Shown here piece after piece: positions 13,628 to 21,610 of a stretch of DNA of 35,322 nt. Under the pieces are notes generated by a model. That model had not been told where the DNA came from. It saw only the letters and a program-made list of their open reading frames with translations, and made no database searches. A program made the translations under genes and the position numbers. Within the stretch, counting starts at the first letter, position 1; each line of letters opens with the position of its first letter. The stretch is from CAKSEI01 sp964403505. Lineage in GTDB: Bacteria; Bacillota; Clostridia; Oscillospirales; CAG-272. Location of the stretch: positions 1 to 35,322 of the forward strand of contig CAYOFP010000019.1 of assembly GCA_964403505.1 (NCBI GenBank), written 5' to 3'.

Positions 13628-14988
13628 TATAATTTCAGAAGTAAAGAAGCAATATTGAAGTAAATTAACAGAGATATTGCATCGACTATGGTCGTGATAA
13701 AGGGACTCGACATGACGGCGGGGTCGAGACCTATTCTGTCAGACAGGATAGGCAGGGTACAGCCGACGAGCTTTGCGCAGAATACCGTCACGAGCATGGT
13801 AATGCATACGACTGCGCTCGAGAGCAGACTGATACTGCTGCCCATGATGAGAACGTCGATGAGCTGTATCTTGATAAAGCAGGCAAGTGCGAGCATAGCG
13901 CCGCACAAAACTGCGACACGGATCTCTTTCCATATGACCTTTACTAAGTCACGGAACTGTAATTCGCCGAGTGACAGCGCACGGATCACTGTGACTGCCG
14001 CCTGGCTTCCGGTATTTCCGCCCGTATCCATGAGCATTGGGATAAATGCGATGAGCGCAGGGAATGCGGTCATCTTGTCCTCGAAATTATTGAGTATCAT
14101 TCCCGTGAAGGTGGCTGATATCATGAGGAGCAACTGCCACGGCGCACGTGCCTTCCAGATGGAGAAAACGCTCGTTTTGAGATAAGCCTTTTCTGTCGGC
14201 AGGACGGCGGCCATCTTCTCGATATCCTCTGTCGCCTCATCGACCATGACGTCAATTGCATCATCGACCGTTACGATACCGACGAGACGGTCTTCTTTAT
14301 CGACGACGGGCAGAGCGAGGAAGTCGTATTTTTTTATCTTTTCGGCAACATCCTCTTTATCCTCTGTCGTGGTACAGAAGATAATGTTGGTATCCATTAT
14401 GTCCTCGATTTTCGCATCCTCGCCCGAGAGTATCATTTCCTTGACGGTGGCGATGCCGAGCAGCTTGCGCTTGTAGTCCGTGACATAACAGGTGTATACC
14501 GTTTCCTTGTCAACGCCGGTGCGGCGTATCCTCGCAAATGCCTGACCGACGGTCATATCGGATTTTAAGTCTACATATTCCGTTGTCATGATAGAGCCTG
14601 CCGAATCCTTTGGGTAATTTAACAGCTCATTGATTATTTTTCTGTTGTCGGCATTGGTGTTTGCGAGAATACGTTTTACGACAGTCGCCGGCATCTCCTC
14701 GATGATATCGACTGCGTCATCGAGGTATAGTTCGTTTACGACCTCCCGTAACTCACGGTCGCTGAATGATTTTATTAAGTATTCCTGTTCGTCTCCGTCC
14801 ATCTCGACGAAAACGTCTGCCGCAACGTCTTTCGGCAGTATGCGGTAGAGAACGGGCAGTTTTTCATCGTCGAATTCTTTCAGTGCCGCGGCGATATCGG
14901 CAGGTTCTGTTTCGGCAAAAAAAGAACGCAGTTCCGCTATTTTTTTTGCCGCTAAAAGCTCAGTTATTGTGGTGATTATTTCTTCCAA
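13627..14988 (-). CDS. mgtE: MgtE-type magnesium transporter
   Basis: 453 residues with the complete MgtE plan: an N-terminal superhelical domain (about 1-130, with FDDEKLPVLYRILPKDVAAD-like repeats), two CBS domains (about 130-255, with IMTTEYVDLKSDMTV and DKEDRLVGIVTVDDAIDVM), the plug helix and five membrane helices. The pore-region motifs PMLMDTGGNTGSQA and SSPFITTIVDA are present. The family forms homodimeric Mg2+ channels gated by cytosolic Mg2+. The start is a TTG at 14988: AGGAGGA lies 7 bases upstream, and no ATG fits. First gene of the five-gene overlapping operon. Confidence 0.95.
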   Translation of the reverse strand: MEEIITTITELLAAKKIAELRSFFAETEPADIAAALKEFDDEKLPVLYRILPKDVAADVFVEMDGDEQEYLIKSFSDRELREVVNELYLDDAVDIIEEMPATVVKRILANTNADNRKIINELLNYPKDSAGSIMTTEYVDLKSDMTVGQAFARIRRTGVDKETVYTCYVTDYKRKLLGIATVKEMILSGEDAKIEDIMDTNIIFCTTTEDKEDVAEKIKKYDFLALPVVDKEDRLVGIVTVDDAIDVMVDEATEDIEKMAAVLPTEKAYLKTSVFSIWKARAPWQLLLMISATFTGMILNNFEDKMTAFPALIAFIPMLMDTGGNTGSQAAVTVIRALSLGELQFRDLVKVIWKEIRVAVLCGAMLALACFIKIQLIDVLIMGSSISLLSSAVVCITMLVTVFCAKLVGCTLPILSDRIGLDPAVMSSPFITTIVDAISLLIYFNIASLLLKL

Positions 14989-15003
14989 GTGTGCATCCTC
15001 CTG

Positions 15004-15078
15004 TTATTTTTTCGGACGCACTCCGGCACGGATGCCGGAGTATCGTCGCCCTTTGTCTGTACCGTTACCGGTATCCAT
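15004..15078 (-). CDS. Small ORF in the mgtE leader (24 aa)
   Basis: The ATG at 15078 has an AGAGGTGA ribosome site 8 bases upstream. It encodes a basic peptide of 24 residues starting MDTGNGTDKGRRYSGIR and ending RPKK. The stop is 15 bases before the mgtE TTG. Its coding region contains the hairpin at 15020-15041. I do not recognise the peptide. It could be a regulatory leader ORF for the Mg2+ transporter, similar in principle to enterobacterial mgtL, with no sequence similarity claimed. It could also be a chance ORF. Confidence 0.45.
   Translation of the reverse strand: MDTGNGTDKGRRYSGIRAGVRPKK
15020..15041 (-). promoter_or_regulatory. Hairpin in the mgtE leader
   Basis: Perfect 9-bp stem ACTCCGGCA (15020-15028) and TGCCGGAGT (15033-15041) with a 4-base loop, inside the small ORF and 30 bases before mgtE. 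No T run follows on the minus strand, so it is not a plain terminator. I see no conserved M-box pieces. Confidence 0.55.
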
Positions 15079-15116
15079 GCAGTTTTCACCTCTCTTTTTG
15101 TTGATATGTTATTATT

Positions 15117-15145
15117 ATTTTATCACTTTATGCAATAATTTACAA
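15117..15145 (-). promoter_or_regulatory. Promoter of the mgtE operon
   Basis: On the minus strand: TTGTAA (15145-15140), a 17-base spacer and TAAAAT (15122-15117). It gives a leader of about 120 bases with the small ORF and hairpin. Confidence 0.55.
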
Positions 15146-15166
15146 GTTATTTTTTATATAATTCAA

Positions 15167-15204
15167 TACAAGCGGTAAAAAGCTCTCGCTTTTTACCGCT
15201 TGTA
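15167..15204. terminator. Terminator of the Bce-like ABC operon
   Basis: A 17-bp perfect stem: TACAAGCGGTAAAAAGC (15167-15183) and GCTTTTTACCGCTTGTA (15188-15204), loop TCTC. It lies directly after the permease stop on the minus strand. A/T-rich flanks on both sides may allow bidirectional use. Confidence 0.8.
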
Positions 15205-15205
15205 T

Positions 15206-17275
15206 TTATAATTTTTCCCTTATGATATTTTTACTGCAAAAATAAGTTATGAGGAAATATCCGCCGTAGATAAATACAATGAAGACAGATGTTAAAATAA
15301 TTGACGGTAATAATTCTTCGTTTCCGAATACCTCTAATATCTGCATGGCAAAGTTTAAACCGAATATCGAGTGGATAACGGCAAGAATTAAAGGCAAGAG
15401 AAAGAAAATGCCGATTTGTCTGAATAACGCCTTGTTTATCATCCTTTCATCCGTGCCGATTTTTCTGAGCATTTTAAATCTTTCCTTGTTGTCACTGCTC
15501 TCGGACAATTCCTTTAAGGCGATGATGGCCGCACTGCTTATCAAGAAAATAATGCCTAAATATAATCCGATGAATGTTACCATAGCGGAAAGCCCCGTCG
15601 TCGCTTCTTTGATAGATAATTTTGTGCTTCCGCTCGGCAGAATATATTCCTCGGCTTTCGGGTCTTTTGCAAGAGAATTGATTTTTTCTTCTATCTCTGC
15701 AATTTCCTCTTTATCGGTCGTATTATAGTTGCCGATGATAGAATTCTGATATAAACAGCTCTCGTCTATGATACCGTCTGCGACCAGAATAATACCCGTG
15801 TTGATATGATTGCTTGACATTTCGATAAATCCGTCCTTGCATTCGGTATATTTCGGTGTCAGCTCGTGCCCAAAGAGGTTTATTTTCTCTTTGTTTTCAA
15901 GCGCAATATTTCTGACATTTACCATAGATTGAAAATCGGCTACGATCATATATTCGCTGTCTTTTAAAGAATATTCCTCTATACCGTACAGTCTTGCCGT
16001 TTTATTATAATCGCTGATCTTCATAATCGGTTCCATTGTGCTGTATGATAAGAACGGAAAGCTCTCTCTTACCGTATCTAATTTTGAGCCGAGCGTGTCA
16101 TTCATGGTAAGCTCGGGAGTTGCGTAGGTATTTACTTCGACATATTCTTCGGAATAAGCTTTGATATCAAAATCAAATTTGTCGAAAACCTGTCTTGCGG
16201 TGAGCTTTGAATTGTTTAATTGAGTTTCGTTATAGTAATCTCCGAAAACGGTGTATTCTCTTTCCGAAAATACTCTGCTTGTAAATTCAAAATCCGCAGG
16301 CGCCAATTCCTTAATATTAGCATTCATTGAATTTTTCACGGTAAGACAGGATGATAATAAACAGATCGTCACAAACAGCATGATACATATCACCGACGTT
16401 GAAAATACCGTTGTATTTATCTTACTGCTGAATTGCCTCAGAGTAAAGACGTTTAATCCCCTGTGATAGAATTTCTTTGCCGTCTGCGCTATTCTTAAGA
16501 TCAGCCCTGATAAGGACCAGAAGATAAAGAATGTGGAAATGCACCCCATGGCAATCGGCTTCAGTATGTCTGTGACGTCCGTCAGGGTGAGCATTTGCGC
16601 CGTCACTATATAATAAGCACGGCCCAGAACGACACAGGCGATAATGAAAATCAAAATACAGAGTATGGGATTTTTGAGCCTGATATTTTCCGATTTTTTG
16701 GCGCTGTGTAACAGGTCGATGAGTTTGCATGTGCTCACGATAAAGGTGTTAAATATCATCACAAAGAGATACATAATACTGAAATAAATAACCGTCTTTA
16801 TACAAGCGGAGCCTGAAAATACAAATGCAAATTTCGTTAAGCTCGCCTCAAACATATTTGCTACGACAAGGCTCATAAATTGCGACAACAGCACACCTAC
16901 GGCAAGCCCTGCGACGAGCGACAGAATGCCGATGAACAATGTTTCAAGGAACAATATCATGGATATTTTTCCACGGCTCATTCCGAGCGTTAAATAAACG
17001 CCGAATTCTTTGTTTCTCCGCTTCATCAAAAACCGTGAGGCGTATATGATAAGGAATCCCAGAATGCATGATACAAATACACTCACGCCCGATAGCACGG
17101 TCATCATCAGGGAAATTAACTCTTGTGTCGATGATGATACATCCATCATGACCGTCTGACTTTCAAGCGCATTAAATATATAAAATATTGCAACACCGAG
17201 AATGAGAGTAAAAAAGTAGATGGCATAGTCTTTTATACTTTTTCTGATGTTTTTCAGTGATAATTTACAAAGCAT
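15206..17275 (-). CDS. Bce-type ABC transporter permease (FtsX-like)
   Basis: 689 residues. Starts MLCKLSLKNIRKSIKDYAIY, the standard beginning of BceB-like permeases. It has a first membrane helix, a cluster of helices around residues 55-165 (with MKRRNKEFGVYLTLGMSRGK, the FtsX coupling region), helices near 200-300, then a large extracellular domain of ~200 residues and a final helix group. Ten helices with the big loop between 7 and 8 is the Bce design. Such transporters detect and shield cell-wall-active peptide antibiotics and signal to a partner kinase. It overlaps the ATPase gene by 11 bases. The target antibiotic is unknown. Confidence 0.93.
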   Translation of the reverse strand: MLCKLSLKNIRKSIKDYAIYFFTLILGVAIFYIFNALESQTVMMDVSSSTQELISLMMTVLSGVSVFVSCILGFLIIYASRFLMKRRNKEFGVYLTLGMSRGKISMILFLETLFIGILSLVAGLAVGVLLSQFMSLVVANMFEASLTKFAFVFSGSACIKTVIYFSIMYLFVMIFNTFIVSTCKLIDLLHSAKKSENIRLKNPILCILIFIIACVVLGRAYYIVTAQMLTLTDVTDILKPIAMGCISTFFIFWSLSGLILRIAQTAKKFYHRGLNVFTLRQFSSKINTTVFSTSVICIMLFVTICLLSSCLTVKNSMNANIKELAPADFEFTSRVFSEREYTVFGDYYNETQLNNSKLTARQVFDKFDFDIKAYSEEYVEVNTYATPELTMNDTLGSKLDTVRESFPFLSYSTMEPIMKISDYNKTARLYGIEEYSLKDSEYMIVADFQSMVNVRNIALENKEKINLFGHELTPKYTECKDGFIEMSSNHINTGIILVADGIIDESCLYQNSIIGNYNTTDKEEIAEIEEKINSLAKDPKAEEYILPSGSTKLSIKEATTGLSAMVTFIGLYLGIIFLISSAAIIALKELSESSDNKERFKMLRKIGTDERMINKALFRQIGIFFLLPLILAVIHSIFGLNFAMQILEVFGNEELLPSIILTSVFIVFIYGGYFLITYFCSKNIIREKL

Positions 17276-18029
17276 CGTTTAAATCTCCGCCGAGTAAAGT
17301 GACAACGTCTATAATCTTATCAAAAAATTCTTTGCGGGTGCATCCGCCCTTATGAATCTCTTTGAAAATTCTGCCATCTTTTATAAAAATAACCCGCCTT
17401 GCATAAGAAGCGGTGAACGCGTCGTGCGTTACCATCAAAATCGTCGCCCCGCGCTTCTCTAAATATCCGAATTTTTCGAGCAGCATTTTAGCAGATTTGG
17501 AATCAAGCGCTCCCGTCGGCTCGTCGGCGAGTATCAGCTTCGGGTCGGTCACAATCGCCCGGGCAGATGCGACCCTTTGCTTTTGTCCTCCGCTCATCTG
17601 ATATGGATATTTATTTAAAACATCTTTAATATCGAGCTCTTCTGCAACCTTTTTGATTTTGCTCTCAATTTCCGACGCAGGCACGTTCTGAATCGACAGG
17701 GCGAGGGCGATGTTTTCGTATGCGCTTAAAGCATCAAGCAGATTGAAGTCCTGAAAGATAAATCCGAGCTCCTCACGCCTGAATTTGTTCAGGGCATTTC
17801 CCTTTAATTTCGTGATATCCTCTCCTGCGACATAAATATGTCCGCTTGTCACACGGTCGATTGTCGAGATGACGTTTAAAAGGGTCGTTTTTCCGCTTCC
17901 CGACGCTCCCATGATAGCGACAAATTCACCCTTTTCGACTTCAAATGATAAATTGTCGATGGCCTTGGTAAGAGATGAACGACTGCCGTAATATTTTTCG
18001 ATTTTTTCTACTTTTAAAATGTTTTCCAT
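17265..18029 (-). CDS. Bce-type ABC transporter ATPase
   Basis: 254 residues. Walker A GASGSGKTT (41-49), Q-loop GFIFQDFNLLDALSAYENIA, signature YQMSGGQKQRVASARAI, Walker B LILADEPTGALDS and the switch His in MVTHDAF are all intact. The sequence belongs to the MacB/LolD/BceA branch. AAAGGAGAG precedes the ATG. It forms a transporter with the overlapping permease downstream. It has its own promoter and a putative response-regulator site, as in Bacillus bceAB, so the transporter genes are likely induced separately from the kinase genes. Confidence 0.94.
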   Translation of the reverse strand: MENILKVEKIEKYYGSRSSLTKAIDNLSFEVEKGEFVAIMGASGSGKTTLLNVISTIDRVTSGHIYVAGEDITKLKGNALNKFRREELGFIFQDFNLLDALSAYENIALALSIQNVPASEIESKIKKVAEELDIKDVLNKYPYQMSGGQKQRVASARAIVTDPKLILADEPTGALDSKSAKMLLEKFGYLEKRGATILMVTHDAFTASYARRVIFIKDGRIFKEIHKGGCTRKEFFDKIIDVVTLLGGDLNDAL

Positions 18030-18052
18030 AAAAAATCTCTCCTTTCGTTACG

Positions 18053-18081
18053 ATTATAAATCAAAATTCACTCTTTGTCGT
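18053..18081 (-). promoter_or_regulatory. Promoter of the Bce-like transporter genes
   Basis: On the minus strand: weak ACGACA -35 (18081-18076), a 17-base spacer and a perfect TATAAT -10 (18058-18053). A poor -35 next to an upstream palindrome fits activation by a response regulator. Confidence 0.6.
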
Positions 18082-18101
18082 TCGTTTAATATTACCGAAC
18101 C

Positions 18102-18115
18102 TTACAATTTTGTAA
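18102..18115. promoter_or_regulatory. Putative response-regulator site
   Basis: TTACAATTTTGTAA is a perfect 14-base palindrome (TTACAA-TT-TTGTAA). Its centre lies about 60 bases upstream of the expected start of the transporter transcript. TTACA/TGTAA half-sites are, as I recall, typical of BceR-like regulators. Confidence 0.55.
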
Positions 18116-18127
18116 TATTCATATCAG

Positions 18128-18164
18128 AAAAGCGACGTAAAAACATCACCGTTTTCACAGTCGC
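18128..18164 (-). terminator. Terminator after the sensor kinase
   Basis: On the minus strand GCGAC-T-GTGAAAAC pairs with GTTTTTAC-GTCGC (one G-U, one bulge), followed by TTTTCTG. It begins at the base after the kinase stop codon and separates the regulatory genes from the transporter genes. Confidence 0.7.
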
Positions 18165-19190
18165 TTAATTCAACACCTCGTAGTATTTGTTTTTGGCAAA
18201 CGAGATAGATACTTTTGTATATTTCTTTTCTTCTGATTCGATTTCTATTTTGTGTCCGAGCTTTTCGCACATATTTTTGCAGATAAACAATCCCATTCCC
18301 GTTGATTTGCCTTTGATTCTGCCGTTTTCGCCCGTGAAGGTCTTGTCGAATACCTGCTTTATGTCAGCGTCGCTTATACCGATTCCGTTGTCTTCGATGA
18401 TAAGCGTGATTTTGTCGTTTTCCTCTTGTGCCGAAATTCTGATAAAGGAGTCGGGAATATCTTTTTTGTACTTAATGCTGTTATTAATAATCTGCCCTAA
18501 AATAAATTCTAACCATTTGGAGTCGGTCAGTACTCTTACATCGGCGATACCGTCCGCTACAATATAGTCGACTTTATTTTCGAGCAGGTCGTCCATATTT
18601 TTGAGTCCGACGTTTTTAATTATCCCTGATAAACTGCTCTCTTTGATGAGATAATCCTTTTCTGCATTCTCCGAGCGGGCGTAGAACAGCACCTGCTCTA
18701 CATAATCCTCCAGGCGTTTCAGCTGTACTTTCGTCTTTTTGTCGAATTTGTCCTTGTGATTATTGCCGATAAGTATCAGAGCGGACAGCGGAATTTTCAC
18801 TTCGTGTATCCACATTTCTATATAATCTTTAAAATCGTGCCATTGCTCCTCGATTGCATTTACGTTTTCGCTCATGGATTTGTTTATTTCATAAAGCGCC
18901 TGATATAACAGCTCGCCTTCGTAAAATTCGGGTTTTGTAAGGGTTTCTAATACTAAATAGCTTTTGTCAAGCGATTCAATATTGGAAAGCAAATCGGTAT
19001 AAAAGCTTCTTTTTCTGAAATAGCCTATGAAGAAAAGTGATATAAATAAAGCGAAAAGAATAAAAAATACCGCCGATATAACGCCTCTATCCACTTTGAA
19101 AGCGAAAAATATAAGTAACAGGATTATATGTGCAAAGGACGTTAAAATAACCTCGTATAATCTGTCCTTTAAATACTTTGTGAATTTCAT
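18165..19190 (-). CDS. Bce-type intramembrane-sensing histidine kinase
   Basis: 341 residues. Two close membrane helices (about 14-31 and 36-57) with almost no extracellular loop, the mark of BceS-like kinases that sense through the partner transporter. The phosphoacceptor is His129 in MWIHEVKIPLSAL. The ATPase domain has QIINNSIKY (N box), IEDNGIGI (G1) and KSTGMGLFICKNM (G2). The start overlaps the response regulator stop by 4 bases. It is followed by a terminator and then the transporter genes. Confidence 0.94.
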   Translation of the reverse strand: MKFTKYLKDRLYEVILTSFAHIILLLIFFAFKVDRGVISAVFFILFALFISLFFIGYFRKRSFYTDLLSNIESLDKSYLVLETLTKPEFYEGELLYQALYEINKSMSENVNAIEEQWHDFKDYIEMWIHEVKIPLSALILIGNNHKDKFDKKTKVQLKRLEDYVEQVLFYARSENAEKDYLIKESSLSGIIKNVGLKNMDDLLENKVDYIVADGIADVRVLTDSKWLEFILGQIINNSIKYKKDIPDSFIRISAQEENDKITLIIEDNGIGISDADIKQVFDKTFTGENGRIKGKSTGMGLFICKNMCEKLGHKIEIESEEKKYTKVSISFAKNKYYEVLN

Positions 19191-19849
19191 AACAGAATAT
19201 ATCCCATTCCTTTTCGGGTATCTATTGCATTTTCGTATCCGACGCTTTTGAGTTTTGCTCTCAATCTGCTGATATTGACCGTCAGCGCATTATCGCAAAT
19301 GAACTGCTCGTTATTCCATAAGTCTGTCATCAGTTCGTCACGGGATACGATTTTATTCTGATGATTTAATAAATAGCTGAATATTATCATTTCGTTTTTA
19401 GTGAGGATTATCTCGGTGCCGTCCCGCTTTATGCTTCCTTTGCTTATATTAATGCTCAGCTCCTTATATGAGGTAATGTTTGCTTCGGTGTTTGCCCGTT
19501 TTAAGACCGCACCGATTCTTAAAAGAAGAATATTCGGATTATACGGCTTTGTTATATAATCGTCTGCGCCGTAAGTAATGGAGAGGGCCTCGTCAAGCTC
19601 GGAATCTCTGCTCGTAACCATAATGACGGGAATATTCGATGTTTTGCGCAGACTTTGTAATACCGCCTCGCCGTTCATAAAAGGGATGTTGATATCAAGC
19701 AAAACAAGGTCGGGAGCTGTTTTTAATATTTCAGCCTCGGCGTTTTCAAAATCCTTTAGTATCAGGGCGTCATAACCCGAGTTTTTTAAAAGCTCCTGCA
19801 ATTCAAGGCAAATATTTAAGTCATCCTCGACAATTAAGATTCTTTTCAT
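19187..19849 (-). CDS. OmpR-type response regulator (Bce-like)
   Basis: 220 residues from the ATG at 19849 (MKRILIVEDDLNICLELQEL). A start at 19870 is possible but would include the GAGGG ribosome site, so it is rejected. Receiver domain: acidic pair Asp9-Asp10, phosphoacceptor Asp52 (LLDINIPFMNG), Thr/Ser in VMVTSRDSE and Lys in DYITKPYNP. C-terminal winged-helix domain with KNEMIIFSYLLNHQNKIVSR, LTVNISRLRAKL and KGMGYILL. Expected to bind palindromes such as 18102-18115 and to switch on the transporter genes when the kinase is active. Confidence 0.95.
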   Translation of the reverse strand: MKRILIVEDDLNICLELQELLKNSGYDALILKDFENAEAEILKTAPDLVLLDINIPFMNGEAVLQSLRKTSNIPVIMVTSRDSELDEALSITYGADDYITKPYNPNILLLRIGAVLKRANTEANITSYKELSINISKGSIKRDGTEIILTKNEMIIFSYLLNHQNKIVSRDELMTDLWNNEQFICDNALTVNISRLRAKLKSVGYENAIDTRKGMGYILL

Positions 19850-19920
19850 ACCGTTTCCCTCAGCACGCACATGTTTTTTATTATTTTACTACTTTGTGCG
19901 GTGTTTTACAAGGTTTTATC

Positions 19921-19948
19921 AAAAAAGAGCCGATACCGGCTCTTTTTT
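19921..19948. terminator. Terminator of the transglutaminase-like lipoprotein gene
   Basis: AAAAAAGAGCCG (19921-19932) and CGGCTCTTTTTT (19937-19948), loop ATAC. It lies 4 bases after the lipoprotein stop on the minus strand and has T runs in both directions. Confidence 0.88.
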
Positions 19949-19952
19949 GTGT

Positions 19953-21524
19953 TTATTTAACGCTGACGTTTACCGTCTTTGTAATATTGTTATACAGCTC
20001 CGGCTCATCAGCGAGCATGCTTGCTTGTATCAGTGCGATGTAGTTGTCTGACACACGCAGGTAGATATCGTAATAGTCTAAGTCTGTCTCATGATATACG
20101 GCGGCGGGGATCCCGTTTATCTGCGTGAGTGTAAATTCGGTCGTGGGCAGGAGAAACCCGTTATTTACAGAGCACACGGTATCATCGAGAACATAATCGC
20201 TCTCCACCCATAAGAGGGCATTTGAAATCATCGCACACTGAAAAAAGTCCTGATTTTTTTCATTAAAGGTATATAGGAAGTTATACGGGATCGTATCATC
20301 CGTGTAGCCTTCATCGGATATCAGGTGTGCGGGAATCTGCACGGTCATAGAGTATTTCTTGTCGGTCGGAAATTTCTCTTCTTTTTCGGTAAATGCGTTT
20401 TTGATACATGTGTCGAAGACGATTTCAAATTCCCGTGTGGTTTCTTTTTTTGCGAAATTCAGATGATAATCTTCATTTGCTCTCGGTAGAGGGTATTCTC
20501 TTTCCAATATTTCGCTGTTTTCTTCGTTCGTTTCAACGTAAAAGAAATTGTTGAACTCGTGATTATGCTCACGCATGAATTCATTTGATTTCAGAAAATA
20601 CGTCAGATCCGGGAGGGCGCTTTCTCTGTCCATCCATGTCACATCGATATGATACCAGTTTCCGGCGATGTTCACCATATTCCATGCATGGCTTTCCCAG
20701 GCCTCCGACGGGTCTCCTGCCGCGCCGGTAACATAAATGCTTTCGAGTCCGATAAGCCTTGAGAAATACTGAAATGTTCTCGCATATCCTTCGCAGACGA
20801 CTTTTCCGCCGACGACCGCCCCGTAAGGTGAATCAGCAAAATTGTTGTGCTCATAAGTAATTTTTCTGCACATCAGTTCGGCGAGCGCAAAAGCTTTATC
20901 GTAATCGCTTGCATCCTCTGACGGGAGCTCGCTCATCCATTCTGCGGCCTCTTTTTCAAAGTCCGCTTGCATTTGTTCGGGATCCCACCAGTCCGGCGAG
21001 AAAATGGGCTCTGCAGAGATTCCTTTTACAGAGTTTTTGGCTTCAAGCTGTACGAAATCTCCTTTTTCGGGGACTCCAAACAGGGCATATGAATTATACG
21101 AGTAATCTATGTATTGATTTTTCGATAAAAAATCGTCGGTCAATGTGACGGTATATTTTGTTTCAAAATAATTGGTGGCGCAGTTGTTTGAACAGTCGAT
21201 ATAATAATATTCTATCGCTTTCATTACGTCGGTATAATCGCGCGGCGTGTCAAATTCGTAAGACGAGCCCGGGGCAGGTGTTCCGCTTTTGAGGATGTCG
21301 TAGATCTCACGCTGTGTTTCACTCAGACGGCTGTACCCGAGCGGTTCACGGGAGGGTTTGTTTTCATTTAGGGACTCGGCGGGATCCTCTTCGGAATTCA
21401 TCGTGCCGTCCTGCGGGGTTTCCGTCAGAAAATCACTCAGCTTGATTTGACACGATGTGAGAGTAAATAGTATAAGAAATACTGTAAACAGGGATGCGAT
21501 TCTTTCCAGTTTTTTTGTTTTCAT
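19953..21524 (-). CDS. Lipoprotein with transglutaminase-like domain
   Basis: 523 residues. The N-terminus KTKKLERIASLFTVFLILF with lipobox LTSC (Cys25) marks a membrane-anchored exported protein. A ~50-residue acidic linker follows. The transglutaminase-like core has the full triad: Cys244 (GGKVVCEGYARTFQ), His279 (ESHAWNMVNI) and Asp294 (WYHIDVTWMD). Such domains in Firmicute lipoproteins are mostly presumed cysteine peptidases or transamidases acting on surface proteins or wall peptides. The C-terminal ~180 residues have no recognised domain. An AAGGAAG site precedes the ATG. Confidence 0.87.
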   Translation of the reverse strand: MKTKKLERIASLFTVFLILFTLTSCQIKLSDFLTETPQDGTMNSEEDPAESLNENKPSREPLGYSRLSETQREIYDILKSGTPAPGSSYEFDTPRDYTDVMKAIEYYYIDCSNNCATNYFETKYTVTLTDDFLSKNQYIDYSYNSYALFGVPEKGDFVQLEAKNSVKGISAEPIFSPDWWDPEQMQADFEKEAAEWMSELPSEDASDYDKAFALAELMCRKITYEHNNFADSPYGAVVGGKVVCEGYARTFQYFSRLIGLESIYVTGAAGDPSEAWESHAWNMVNIAGNWYHIDVTWMDRESALPDLTYFLKSNEFMREHNHEFNNFFYVETNEENSEILEREYPLPRANEDYHLNFAKKETTREFEIVFDTCIKNAFTEKEEKFPTDKKYSMTVQIPAHLISDEGYTDDTIPYNFLYTFNEKNQDFFQCAMISNALLWVESDYVLDDTVCSVNNGFLLPTTEFTLTQINGIPAAVYHETDLDYYDIYLRVSDNYIALIQASMLADEPELYNNITKTVNVSVK

Positions 21525-21573
21525 TGCTTTCTTCCTTTCTTTTGCTCTATATTTGTTTATGTACGGTGCTGTT

Positions 21574-21610
21574 GTAAAAAAAAGATATCCGCCGTCATAT
21601 GATATCTTTT
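21574..21610 (-). terminator. Terminator overlapping the 3' end of rlmD
   Basis: AAAAGATATC (21580-21589) and GATATCTTTT (21601-21610). On the minus strand a run of eight T follows. The rlmD stop codon (21597-21595) lies in the loop, so the last codons form one arm. Confidence 0.8.

Noticed and set aside
14989..15116. M-box (ykoK) magnesium riboswitch before mgtE
   Set aside because: The leader is only about 120 bases, and I could not find the conserved M-box blocks. A covariance search would be decisive.
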